This document shows positions 7,394 through 15,441 of a stretch of 25,140 nucleotides of DNA, in pieces. Position 1 is the first letter of the stretch. Each line of letters starts with the position of its first letter. This DNA comes from Enteropsectra breve. Taxonomy: Eukaryota; Microsporidia. The notes beneath the pieces were generated by a model that saw nothing but the letters and a program-made list of their open reading frames with translations, was not told the origin of the DNA and made no database searches. The translations under genes were made by a program, and so were the position numbers. The DNA is taken from positions 1-25,140 of the forward strand of contig JALPMN010000588.1 in NCBI GenBank assembly GCA_024243835.1, read 5' to 3'.

Positions 7394-8659
7394 ATGAAAT
7401 GCAACATCTGTGGAACTCCGTATAGAAAAATAGAAAATAGCTTGGTATGTGCACAGGGCCACACGATACAGAATACACTTGAAATCGCAGATGACACCAC
7501 CGGCAGGCACGGAAGAGGAAAGATCTTGAGGACCGAGAAAGTCAAGTCATCTGCCCCTGCAGTGCAATATGATCCCTCCATTTCAAAATTCATGGTATTT
7601 CATATGCTTTTCAAAGAAGCGATGGAGTTCTTTCGTTTCAAGAACAACACTGTATATAAAAACTTTATGGGCTTGTTTAGTCTCCGAAATATAGAAAGTG
7701 GTGCAGTAGCAGAAAAAGGCTCACAGGATGAAATCCCACCAAGCAGAATGTTTTATTCGCAGAACACCTGGTCGCAGGAAAATGAAAGTGCGTTTTTTTC
7801 TCAGCCGCTGAGTGTCTCAAACAAAGAACAAGCAGAGACAGTTAAAATAGAAAACAGCTCTGTTTTAAGCGTGTCATTGTTGGCAACGCTTATTTACATG
7901 AGTAAAAGAGCCGATGAGGAGTCAAAAGACAGGATATACCGCTTTAATGATTTTTACGATAAGTTTGCCAAGTTTTCACTTAGAACACGCGTTGAAAGGC
8001 TGAGCAAAGCACCCGAAGTTCCATATAGGGCAATAAAGTGCTTTCAGGTCGGTGCTGAAAAGGTGAATATTTACAGTACGATGCGGATGATGAAGCAGAT
8101 AGCAGATTATGACAGGTTTATTGTTGATGACTTTGTAAGGCACCATATGACTGGGGTGATTCGGCGCCAGGCCGAGGACTGCAAATTCAACATACGAAGA
8201 GAATTCCGCAGAGACAAGGAGTTTCTGCAGAAGTATTTTGCGAATATCTGCTCGGAAATAAGCGTTGAAATAACAGATGAAATACAGCTGTATTTCGACA
8301 AGCTGGTCTATTCGTATGACCACAATACCAGTTTTATTCCCGAGGTTTTGTTTTCAGCATTTATTGCCAACTACTTTATAGGCAAGGAGTGCTTTGAGAA
8401 CAGCAGCCTGGAGAGAGATTTATTCAGATTTTTAAAAGCAGACGAAAAGAGGCTGGGTAAAATCCTTCGGATGAACTCTCGATTTTTTAATGCGGCAGCA
8501 TCACCAGAAACATATTTGGAATACAAGGCACAGAAGGACAGTAAGAAGGTTTTGCAGCTGGAGTATGCCATGTGCTTGATTGAAATGCACAAAAGGAATG
8601 CTGAAAAAATAGAAAGGTATAAAGAAAATCAAGAGAATAGGCATTCAGAAGAAAAATAA
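7394..8659 (+). CDS. RRN7: Rrn7/TAF1B-like RNA polymerase I initiation factor
   Basis: Rrn7 (TAF1B in animals) is the TFIIB-like subunit of the Pol I core factor and directs rRNA transcription in the nucleolus. The N-terminus carries the Rrn7-type zinc ribbon with ligands C3, C6, C19 and H23: CNICGTPY, then CAQGHTIQNTLEIADD. The CxxxH spacing and the following acidic ADD are characteristic of this family rather than TFIIB or Brf. The rest (421 aa in total) is helical and would hold the cyclin-like folds, around 155-260 and 285-400, but these cannot be delimited by eye. The length is near yeast Rrn7 (514 aa). The start is supported by CCC and AAATTTT upstream and by C3 lying so close to Met1. 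Confidence 0.75.
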   Translation: MKCNICGTPYRKIENSLVCAQGHTIQNTLEIADDTTGRHGRGKILRTEKVKSSAPAVQYDPSISKFMVFHMLFKEAMEFFRFKNNTVYKNFMGLFSLRNIESGAVAEKGSQDEIPPSRMFYSQNTWSQENESAFFSQPLSVSNKEQAETVKIENSSVLSVSLLATLIYMSKRADEESKDRIYRFNDFYDKFAKFSLRTRVERLSKAPEVPYRAIKCFQVGAEKVNIYSTMRMMKQIADYDRFIVDDFVRHHMTGVIRRQAEDCKFNIRREFRRDKEFLQKYFANICSEISVEITDEIQLYFDKLVYSYDHNTSFIPEVLFSAFIANYFIGKECFENSSLERDLFRFLKADEKRLGKILRMNSRFFNAAASPETYLEYKAQKDSKKVLQLEYAMCLIEMHKRNAEKIERYKENQENRHSEEK

Positions 8660-8904
8660 TGCTCCAACGCATTGCTATTACTAATGCTCTTATTAATAAA
8701 ATCATAAATAGCTTTAGAATTTTTATTAAAATACACCTGTATTATTTAAGAAAGCGAATGTATTATAAAAAGATATTATTGGGGATAGCTATTTTGGATT
8801 ATAAAACGCATCTATCTTCTGGAGCCATTTTTAGAGTATTTTGAACTTGAAATTTTATTCTTCTTTCCTTGCTTACAAAATGTCATTTTTATTACTCTTT
8901 ATCC
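8660..8904. other. Short spacer after the Rrn7-like gene
   Basis: A 61-codon frame (8659-8844) overlaps the Rrn7 stop codon. It encodes a Lys/Ile/Leu/Tyr-rich translation typical of non-coding AT-rich DNA and has no start context. I consider it spurious. Confidence 0.5.
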
Positions 8905-9039
8905 ATGGGTACAGAGCAAGAAATAGATGCGATAACAAGTGTATTCTTTGAATTTGAGACATTACAGAATGAATTTGATGAGAAAGACAAGACTCTCCTG
9001 GATATAATGGAGGAGAGAGGGGATTTTGATTACGATTAG
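8905..9039 (+). CDS. Possible 44-aa acidic small protein
   Basis: ATG at 8905 to TAG at 9039. The translation starts MGTEQEIDAITSVFFEFETL and is strongly acidic and amphipathic, ending MEERGDFDYD. It has no Cys and no membrane segment. Its balanced use of Glu/Asp/Thr/Leu codons differs from the Lys/Asn/Ile/Phe noise that surrounds it, and the ATG sits in an ATCCATGG context. I do not recognise a family; a small helical subunit of a larger complex would fit. The call rests on composition only. Confidence 0.45.
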   Translation: MGTEQEIDAITSVFFEFETLQNEFDEKDKTLLDIMEERGDFDYD

Positions 9040-9485
9040 TAATAATTGGTGATTATATTCATCTATCCAGTCACTCATTAAATATAAGCTGCGATAAATC
9101 GCTATAAGTGCTATAATCTATAGCTTTATTTTATTTTTCTCGGATTCAGTTTGTGATTTATCTAAACCAGGCACAAACACAAAGCCAAAAAGATCATTTA
9201 TAAAAATGGAATCCAGTTTTATGTGCTGTTATCTCAGAGTTAAATCTTAAAATAGTATTTGCTGAATCCTAAATAGCAAAAACATTGCTTCTAATCATTC
9301 AAAAATAATATGCCGAAATCAAGTGGTTATAGAATATACAAGTCATTTTAATGCAGTAAAATTCTTCAAACAAACTTTAATATAAATACTTTTATAAACA
9401 GCAGGTATCTCAATTTTAGTCGTGGAACTTGTTTAAACCAAGCAACCCGATTTCTAAGTAAAAAAGCTATTAGAATTTGTGCTTG
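9040..9485. other. Spacer upstream of CCT5
   Basis: About 450 AT-rich bases with several GCTATAA-like strings (about 9100-9120). I saw no ORF, tRNA or repeat of note. Confidence 0.5.
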
Positions 9486-9498
9486 AAAAATTTTACCC
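9486..9498 (+). promoter_or_regulatory. AAATTT and CCC start-site elements of CCT5
   Basis: AAAAATTTT (9486-9494) and CCC (9496-9498) precede the ATG at 9501. The elements lie inside the 24-base N-terminal extension that an earlier in-frame ATG at 9477 would add, which argues for the 9501 start. Confidence 0.65.
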
Positions 9499-9500
9499 AA

Positions 9501-11081
9501 ATGAGCCAAATCCTTACAGACGAAATAGGACAGTCATTCCAGTACAGTGACAATGCGCCCACAGTAAAGGGAAAAGAATGCATTCTTGCGAATATAAACA
9601 CAGTTGAGAATATTGCAGGGTTTGTAAGAACAAGCCTTGGCCCAAATGGACTCGACAAGATTTTGATCGACCAGGATGACAATATTACTGTATCGAACGA
9701 TGGAGCAACGATACTCCAGGAGATGCACATGGATACCAATCCTGTTTCCAGGCTTATTGTGCAGCTGAGCCAGTCGCAGGACGAGGAGATTGGCGATGGA
9801 ACAACATCCATCGTTCTTCTGGCCGCAGCGATGCTAAGAAAGTCCAAGGGCCTTCTTGACAAGGGAATTCACCCGGTAAAAATTGCTGAAGGATTTTCAC
9901 AGGCGCTGGCTCTTGCGAGTGAGCATCTGGCAAAAATCAGCGAGCCTGTTGCAGATCTCCGTACCGCAATGATCAAGGCGGCAAAAACAACACTCTCCTC
10001 CAAAATAGTGTCTTCAGCCAATTTATCAGAGATGTGCGTTGATGCCATTCTTTCTGTTGCTGATATGGAAAGAAAAGATGTTGATTTAGATTTAATATAC
10101 ATTCAGTCGAAGCCAGGAAAAACCATTGCAGAGACAAAGCTTATCAAGGGGATTGTTCTGAAGAAGGAATTCAGCCATCCACAGATGGCAAAGGAGATTA
10201 AAAATGCCAAAATAGCACTGCTCAGCTGCCCCTTTGAGCCGCCAAGGCTAAAGACAAAAAATAGCCTTTTGATCAAAAGCGCACAGGAATACAAAGATCT
10301 TGAGAGCTACGAAAAGAGGAAGTTTCAGGAGATGATCGAGGCAGTGAAGAATTCAGGGGCGAATGTTGTGATGTGCCAGTGGGGCTTTGATGACGAGGCA
10401 AATTCCCTGCTGATGCAGAACAATCTGCCTGCAGTGCGCTGGGTAGGGGGCCATGAACTTGGGCTGATGGCAGCGCATGTGAACGGCTCGATAATTGCAA
10501 GATTTGAGGATCTCAGGAGCGAGTCTCTGGGCACAGCAAATGTGAAGGAGGAAAGCATCAACACGGAGGGCGATACGATCATAACGGTTGAAAATACAGA
10601 AGGAAAGAAAAGTGTCACTATTTTGGTACGCGGCAGTACGGACTTTGCGATTGAAGAAGCAAAGAGATCAATAAGAGACGCACTCTGCAGCATCAGGAAC
10701 ATAATGACAAATACGAATATTGTCTATGGCGGAGGAAGTGCTGAAATTAGCACTTATGTTTTTTTGCTTAAGGCTGCCAAGGAAATGGGCTCAGTATCTG
10801 AAGTGACGGTACAGGCATTTGCCCAGGCTGTTCTGGAAATACCCATGGCACTGGCTGAGAACAGCGGATACGATCCAACTGCATATGTTGGGGAGCTGAT
10901 TGAAGCACACATTTCAAGCGGTGAAAATGCCCTGGGTGTTGACTGCATGGGTGTTGGCGAGAGGAACATGAAGAAAGTGGATGTTTTTGAGGCGCTGAAC
11001 AGCAAAATGACACAGTTTAAAATGGCTACTGAGCTTGTGTGCATGGTTCTGAAGATAAATGAGATGATTAGAAAAGAATAA
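9501..11081 (+). CDS. CCT5: T-complex protein 1 subunit epsilon (CCT5)
   Basis: One of eight subunits of the cytosolic TRiC/CCT chaperonin, which folds actin, tubulin and WD-repeat proteins. With the start at 9501 it is 526 aa, a normal length. Group II chaperonin motifs are intact: LGPNGLDKIL (46-55), NDGATIL (66-72), GDGTT (98-102) and VYGGGSAEIS (408-417). The epsilon subunit is recognised by CQWGFDDEANSLLMQNNLPAV (292-312, less the last residue), RWVGG (313-317) and ALAENSGYDP (450-459). The 9477 ATG would add eight residues and swallow the promoter elements, so it is rejected. AATAAA overlaps the stop codon. A 23-bp tandem array begins 21 bases downstream. Confidence 0.96.
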   Translation: MSQILTDEIGQSFQYSDNAPTVKGKECILANINTVENIAGFVRTSLGPNGLDKILIDQDDNITVSNDGATILQEMHMDTNPVSRLIVQLSQSQDEEIGDGTTSIVLLAAAMLRKSKGLLDKGIHPVKIAEGFSQALALASEHLAKISEPVADLRTAMIKAAKTTLSSKIVSSANLSEMCVDAILSVADMERKDVDLDLIYIQSKPGKTIAETKLIKGIVLKKEFSHPQMAKEIKNAKIALLSCPFEPPRLKTKNSLLIKSAQEYKDLESYEKRKFQEMIEAVKNSGANVVMCQWGFDDEANSLLMQNNLPAVRWVGGHELGLMAAHVNGSIIARFEDLRSESLGTANVKEESINTEGDTIITVENTEGKKSVTILVRGSTDFAIEEAKRSIRDALCSIRNIMTNTNIVYGGGSAEISTYVFLLKAAKEMGSVSEVTVQAFAQAVLEIPMALAENSGYDPTAYVGELIEAHISSGENALGVDCMGVGERNMKKVDVFEALNSKMTQFKMATELVCMVLKINEMIRKE

Positions 11082-11082
11082 A
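11077..11082 (+). terminator. AATAAA overlapping the CCT5 stop codon
   Basis: The stop TAA (11079-11081) is part of an AATAAA hexamer. If it is used as a polyadenylation signal, the 3' UTR would be very short and cleavage would fall near or inside the 23-bp array. Confidence 0.4.
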
Positions 11083-11101
11083 AAGGTTTTAATTGATATT
11101 A

Positions 11102-11239
11102 GAAATTCAAACATAATATTTTAAGAAATTCAAACATAATATTTTAAGAAATTCAAACATAATTTTATAAGAAATTCAAACATAATTTTATAAGAAATTC
11201 AAACATAATTTTATAAGAAATTCAAACATAATTTTATAA
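11102..11239. repeat. Tandem array, six copies of a 23-bp unit
   Basis: GAAATTCAAACATAAT starts at 11102, 11125, 11148, 11171, 11194 and 11217, exactly 23 bases apart. Copies 1-2 end ATTTTAA; copies 3-6 end TTTATAA. A decayed seventh start (GAAGTTATATT) follows at 11240. The array lies 21 bases after the CCT5 stop. Confidence 0.95.
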
Positions 11240-11285
11240 GAAGTTATATTTGCGTATTGCTTTAGTCTATTTATATAAATTTATA

Positions 11286-11387
11286 TTTCAAGTAGCTATA
11301 CCTTACATGTAACTTTATCTTTCAAGTGGCTATATCTTTCAAGTGGCTATATCTTTCAAGTGGCTATATCTTTCAAGTGGCTATATC
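11286..11387. repeat. Tandem array, six 17-bp units (two degenerate, four perfect)
   Basis: TTTCAAGTGGCTATATC is perfect at 11320, 11337, 11354 and 11371. Two diverged units precede it in register, at 11286 (TTTCAAGTAGCTATACC) and 11303. The array ends at 11387, followed by a partial TTTTATATCGCTATG. A 73-codon frame running through it is a product of the repeat, not a gene. Confidence 0.93.
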
Positions 11388-11889
11388 TTTTATATCGCTA
11401 TGTATTGTGTTGATGTGGTTAGCCAACACATGCAAAAAAAGAGGCGACGGGAAGCAAAGCACACTGCGTATGCTAGGGGTGTATTCCTCAAAGTATTTTG
11501 TGACAAATAATATTCTAGTTTTTATAATAACATTTTTTTCAGACTAGTGCTAGGTAAAAGTTATGTGTTCTTTTTTAAAAGCGAACAATATTTGTGTAAG
11601 TTTAAAGTTCCGATCGTTATTTATTGAAAGAGATTTTGTAATAGAATTTGCTTTAGGAATTTCCTTAGTTTTCGTTTTCTATAAGAAGAGTAATAATAGC
11701 ACTTGATAACGATGAAAGGATAATGCTGAAACTTATTTATTTTAGTGGCAAACAGGAGCAATAAAATACATCATTAATGAAAAAGAGGCATATCTACTTT
11801 TCAAACCTTTTATATGTTAGTCTACTAAAAAATAAGTTGTACAGTAATAAAATTTTTAGAATTGTAAATTTTAATCGCTGAATCTCAAA
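11388..11889. other. Spacer between the 17-bp array and Utp22
   Basis: About 500 bases, AT-rich apart from a slightly G/C-richer patch at 11416-11490. An AAATTTT block lies at about 11866-11873, upstream of the Utp22 start, but no CCC element is present. No ORF is supported. Confidence 0.5.
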
Positions 11890-13467
11890 ATGTCTGAAAC
11901 TAAGAGCTTTATAATGAAGCAACTGAAGGAGCATGGAATTTGTGCCAATTTTGAGGATAAAATAGAAGAACTTACAAGAAGCAAGGTACTGGCTGCGACA
12001 CTTTCTCCACAGGCTGCATACAAGATGTTTCTGCTTGCGATGTCTGATGAAGAGCCAGTATTCAGCGCGATACTCAAAAGAACTCCGCTGTATGACTTGA
12101 GCTTTACAGTAAAGATGAGTGATATAAATAAAGAACTAGATATTTCTTGCGATGATGCTGCAGAAAAGCTGAAAGAGAAGTATAAGGAATGGCTGGGCAA
12201 TAAGCTTGAATACTCGTATATAGAACAACGCGATGAGTTAATATTCATAGGATTAAAGTTTAAAAGCAGTATCTATGATAAAATATCTAATTGTGCTGTA
12301 TCAACAGCATCATTGCCTTATTATTTAGCTTCCAAGAGCCTAGCACCCATAGAATGCATTAGTTTCAACGAACCAATTTATCCAATTCCAAAGGAAGAGC
12401 TCTTGCTGGATATTGAAAAGGCCGCTGCTCAGCTTATCGTAGATTTGAGGGCTGCGAGGCTGCCGCTTTCAATCGTTGACTACGATCTGCTGTATCCCAA
12501 CACGAGTATCCTGCCGTTCTGTAAAATAAACCTGCATCTGGAGGCAAGCAGCTCCTGGCCATGCGACAAAGAGGCCCGCGAGTGTGCAAAAACTGCCTTT
12601 TACTGCCAGATGTACAGCCAGTGCATCCACCGCCTGCATATCGATAAAAAGTATGTTGTTTTTAAGATTGATGGCATTTACTTTGAGGCTAAAATTGTGT
12701 TAAAAAACACAAGTATTAAAGCTACTAAAAACAGCAAAATAATGCCTGCAGGTGATATGAATGCACGCTACCATGTAGAGCTTGGTCTGCAGGAGCGTGT
12801 GAAAGATCTTGGAGAGCATTTTCACAGGCGCGTAAGAATGCTAAAATCAATACTGGGTGATATGGGCATTTATCCTCAGGTTTTCAGTGATATTTTTGTA
12901 GATGCAGTTTCACTAATCTACAACAGCGGCGCAACAACAGACGGGGCTTTCATAAAGGCCTTTTTAAGTGCCAAAAAGGATTTAACTGCCATTAGACTGG
13001 ACCTGAATACCGGCAAAACCTTCCATGAAGAAAGCGGCAACAACAAGATGGTTCTAAGCCACGGAGAGCACAGATATTTCCTGGATGTGCCCATATATGA
13101 ACTTGGGCATATTTTAGAAAAACTGCAGGGAAATATATTTACTAGTGAAATTAAGCTCATTTCTGACAAACTGCTTCGTGAAATGCTTGTATTCGATGAA
13201 TATAGCTTTATTTTGAGCAAAAATGAAATAAGCGAGGGCATCTCCAAGTTGGAGAAACACGAGATTGTGGGTGCCTATGAATCTGAATTTTTGCTGGGAT
13301 CTCCTCGCTTTGAAGATTCTATTTTGAGTGGTGTTCCCGGAGTCGAAAAATTCATATATTCCCCAACACAGGAATTCGTGGCTGTCAAGATAAAGGCTGA
13401 TTTTGACAATGAGCTTGTTCAAAATATCATTATAACAGAAACGTCTTTTAGCTACATCTATAAATAA
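11890..13467 (+). CDS. UTP22: Utp22/Nrap-like SSU processome protein, strongly shortened
   Basis: Utp22 (NRAP, NOL6 in animals) is a nucleolar scaffold of the UTP-C module in 18S rRNA maturation, built from paired inactive nucleotidyltransferase-like domains. The best match is at residues 219-238, ASSSWPCDKEARECAKTAFY, resembling the family's SSGKWPDD..AI...KTAFYLKI motif. Residues 311-344 (HRRVRMLKSILGDMG, then DIFVDAVSLIY) resemble the later RLAKRWLSSH..AVELLVA segment, and IRLDLNTGK (368-376) the IVDLN motif. The order of the three segments is as in the family. The protein is 525 aa against roughly 1,100-1,240 in yeast and animals, so whole domains must be missing. The start lacks a CCC motif; AAATTTT lies 17 bases upstream. 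AATAAA overlaps the stop codon. Confidence 0.72.
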   Translation: MSETKSFIMKQLKEHGICANFEDKIEELTRSKVLAATLSPQAAYKMFLLAMSDEEPVFSAILKRTPLYDLSFTVKMSDINKELDISCDDAAEKLKEKYKEWLGNKLEYSYIEQRDELIFIGLKFKSSIYDKISNCAVSTASLPYYLASKSLAPIECISFNEPIYPIPKEELLLDIEKAAAQLIVDLRAARLPLSIVDYDLLYPNTSILPFCKINLHLEASSSWPCDKEARECAKTAFYCQMYSQCIHRLHIDKKYVVFKIDGIYFEAKIVLKNTSIKATKNSKIMPAGDMNARYHVELGLQERVKDLGEHFHRRVRMLKSILGDMGIYPQVFSDIFVDAVSLIYNSGATTDGAFIKAFLSAKKDLTAIRLDLNTGKTFHEESGNNKMVLSHGEHRYFLDVPIYELGHILEKLQGNIFTSEIKLISDKLLREMLVFDEYSFILSKNEISEGISKLEKHEIVGAYESEFLLGSPRFEDSILSGVPGVEKFIYSPTQEFVAVKIKADFDNELVQNIIITETSFSYIYK

Positions 13468-13468
13468 A
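13463..13468 (+). terminator. AATAAA overlapping the Utp22 stop codon
   Basis: The stop TAA (13465-13467) lies within AATAAA. The convergent FHA-like gene ends only 120 bases away, so a short 3' UTR would prevent transcript overlap. Confidence 0.4.
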
Positions 13469-13587
13469 CTTTAACAACTATTGTATCCTTGGTTTATTAC
13501 ATAATTTTTAAAACAGATTTAAAGCCTGTAGCGTAATAACAATTAACATATAAAATGTTTCGTCTAAAGTTTATTTTAAATACGAAT

Positions 13588-15441
13588 TTACTTCTTAGAA
13601 GCCGCCGCTTTCTTCGCCGCATTTCTCGTTGGTCTCCTGTTTTCTACAGGGGCAGGCTCTTCAATTGGGGCTTCGTTTGTTTTTTCAGCAGCAGCTTTTC
13701 TTCCACGCTTTTTGGGCGCTTCTTCCTCCTCGATCTTCATTTTCTTGGCCTCGTTGTCCTCATCTCCAGCAGCCTTTGGTTTTCTTCCTCTCTTTTTGGG
13801 AGGCTCTTTAACTTCTTCTGCCTTCTCTGCAGGCTCATCCTCCTTTTCTGGTTCTTTAGCATCCTGACTGTCTTTTTTCGTCACTCTTCCTTTTTTCGCA
13901 GCTTTTCTCTTTTCAGGCTTATTGATCTTTTCGCTATCTTCATTTCTTGAATCATTTACTTCTTCGGCCTCTTCATTAACTTCGCCTTCAACTTTATCAT
14001 CAGACTCTTCATTTTTGCTATCTTTAATTTCTTCATCTTCTTTTGCTGCATTATCAGTCTTTACTTCCACTACATTATCCTCAATTTCCGCATTAATCTT
14101 TTCATTATTCTTTATTTGCTCACTTATTGCCTCCGATACCGTAGGATCCATGATACAGTTCTTAACAGCCTCCTGTATGCTATCATCTATCTCATTTCTC
14201 ACAATCTCATTTGCTATTTCTATTATATTCTCTTTTATTGAATCTGTGATATTATTTTTTATTTTGTCCAGATAATCCTCACTGTTCAGAGTCTTGCTAA
14301 GCATGTCATTGAAACTATCTTCCTTGTTCTCTGTATTTGCGCCTTTTTCTGCAGCTTGTTCAAGGTTTTCTGTATTTTCATTAATAACATTCACTTCATT
14401 GTTTTCAGCATTATTGTTGTTAGCATTATTGTTTTCTTTGTTTTCATTGTTTTCAACATTATTATCTTCCCCAGTGTAAATATCACAGCCTTCGCTGTAT
14501 ATTTTATTTCCCTCGTTGAACAAGCTCTTTGTATCACTTACCTTCTGGGGAGCTGCTGCCTCTGCTTCATCATCCAGATCTTCAAGTCCCGGAAGTGCAC
14601 TCCCGTTGTTCATTTCTTTGGCCTTTTCTAAGACTTCCTTTTCCATCACAAACTTCCCTAGATCTCCGCTTCTTTCTGGGGATGAACATCGCTTATATGA
14701 AATATCCGGATCGTTAGACATGGCTGCTTCTATTTCATCATTCACCTCATCAATCCGCTTATCTATGAACGCATCAACAACCTTTGGATTTGGATCCACA
14801 TTCAGTTCTTCCTCGATTTCCTTTTTGGTTTCATCAATTATCTCATCAATAGCCTGTTCCACCATATCATTTGAAGTAATGCTTTTGTCAGAATCATTTT
14901 CCTGCTCAGCCACTGGCGGGAGGGCACTCACATCGCCGACCGCCTTGTTGTACGCATCATTTATGAGCGAGCTGTTGTCCTTGAGTTTCTCAAGCTCAGA
15001 AAGTCTTTTTTCAAAAATATCCTTGGACTTGTAGCGACTTATCAGCTGCTCAGCAAAGGCTAAAAGAGCAGCCGAATAGAAATTGTAGTTTTCAAAAGAG
15101 TGATAGCAGCCAATAACGAGGGTGTGTGAATGCACAATCGAGCTGTCTGTGAACTTAACGGTTTGGTTGATCCTGACAAGCGTGTTGTCAACGAACACAT
15201 CAGGGCCTAGAGCCGTGACCGTGTTCCCTGCGAAATCCAGCTGAATATGGGCATAGCCTATCGACTCCATGTTCACAATAATGTCCGAATCTATGCCTGT
15301 TCCCACGATTATAATAGGATTCTTCACCTGGTACGAACGTATCGCGGCAGAGCTTGGATTGTAGATGCGCAGAATGCCATATGCCGGTTTTTTTCCATTT
15401 TCTTCATTTTTATTCTCGTGTTGCGAATTAAATTCCGGCAT
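13588..15441 (-). CDS. Degenerate FHA-domain protein with acidic middle and C-terminal AT-hooks
   Basis: The 617-aa protein has three parts. Residues 20-115 read as an FHA-like beta sandwich: IIIVGTGIDSDIIV (43-56), IGYAHIQL (61-68), VFVDNTLV (82-89), HTLVIG (106-111). The middle (about 180-520) is acidic and low-complexity, with an Asn-rich stretch at 327-356 and amphipathic Glu/Ile repeats. The C-terminus is basic with two AT-hook-like motifs, RGRKP (551-555) and RGRK (579-582), and ends in a Lys/Ala-rich tail. This suggests a chromatin-associated nuclear protein. The usual FHA phosphothreonine ligands are not conserved: the GR arginine is T48 and the Ser three before H65 is G62. CCC (15446-15448) precedes the ATG. 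No specific orthologue is recognised. Confidence 0.72.
   Translation of the reverse strand: MPEFNSQHENKNEENGKKPAYGILRIYNPSSAAIRSYQVKNPIIIVGTGIDSDIIVNMESIGYAHIQLDFAGNTVTALGPDVFVDNTLVRINQTVKFTDSSIVHSHTLVIGCYHSFENYNFYSAALLAFAEQLISRYKSKDIFEKRLSELEKLKDNSSLINDAYNKAVGDVSALPPVAEQENDSDKSITSNDMVEQAIDEIIDETKKEIEEELNVDPNPKVVDAFIDKRIDEVNDEIEAAMSNDPDISYKRCSSPERSGDLGKFVMEKEVLEKAKEMNNGSALPGLEDLDDEAEAAAPQKVSDTKSLFNEGNKIYSEGCDIYTGEDNNVENNENKENNNANNNNAENNEVNVINENTENLEQAAEKGANTENKEDSFNDMLSKTLNSEDYLDKIKNNITDSIKENIIEIANEIVRNEIDDSIQEAVKNCIMDPTVSEAISEQIKNNEKINAEIEDNVVEVKTDNAAKEDEEIKDSKNEESDDKVEGEVNEEAEEVNDSRNEDSEKINKPEKRKAAKKGRVTKKDSQDAKEPEKEDEPAEKAEEVKEPPKKRGRKPKAAGDEDNEAKKMKIEEEEAPKKRGRKAAAEKTNEAPIEEPAPVENRRPTRNAAKKAAASKK

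Noticed and set aside
9477..9500. Upstream in-frame ATG for CCT5
   Set aside because: It would place the AAATTTT and CCC start elements inside the coding region; the 9501 ATG fits both the family N-terminus and the motif.
11326..11547. 73-codon ORF across the 17-bp array
   Set aside because: Its first third is the translated repeat; the remainder has no coding signature.
14516..15034. 172-codon plus-strand Ser/Phe-rich ORF
   Set aside because: Antisense of the acidic low-complexity part of the FHA-like protein.
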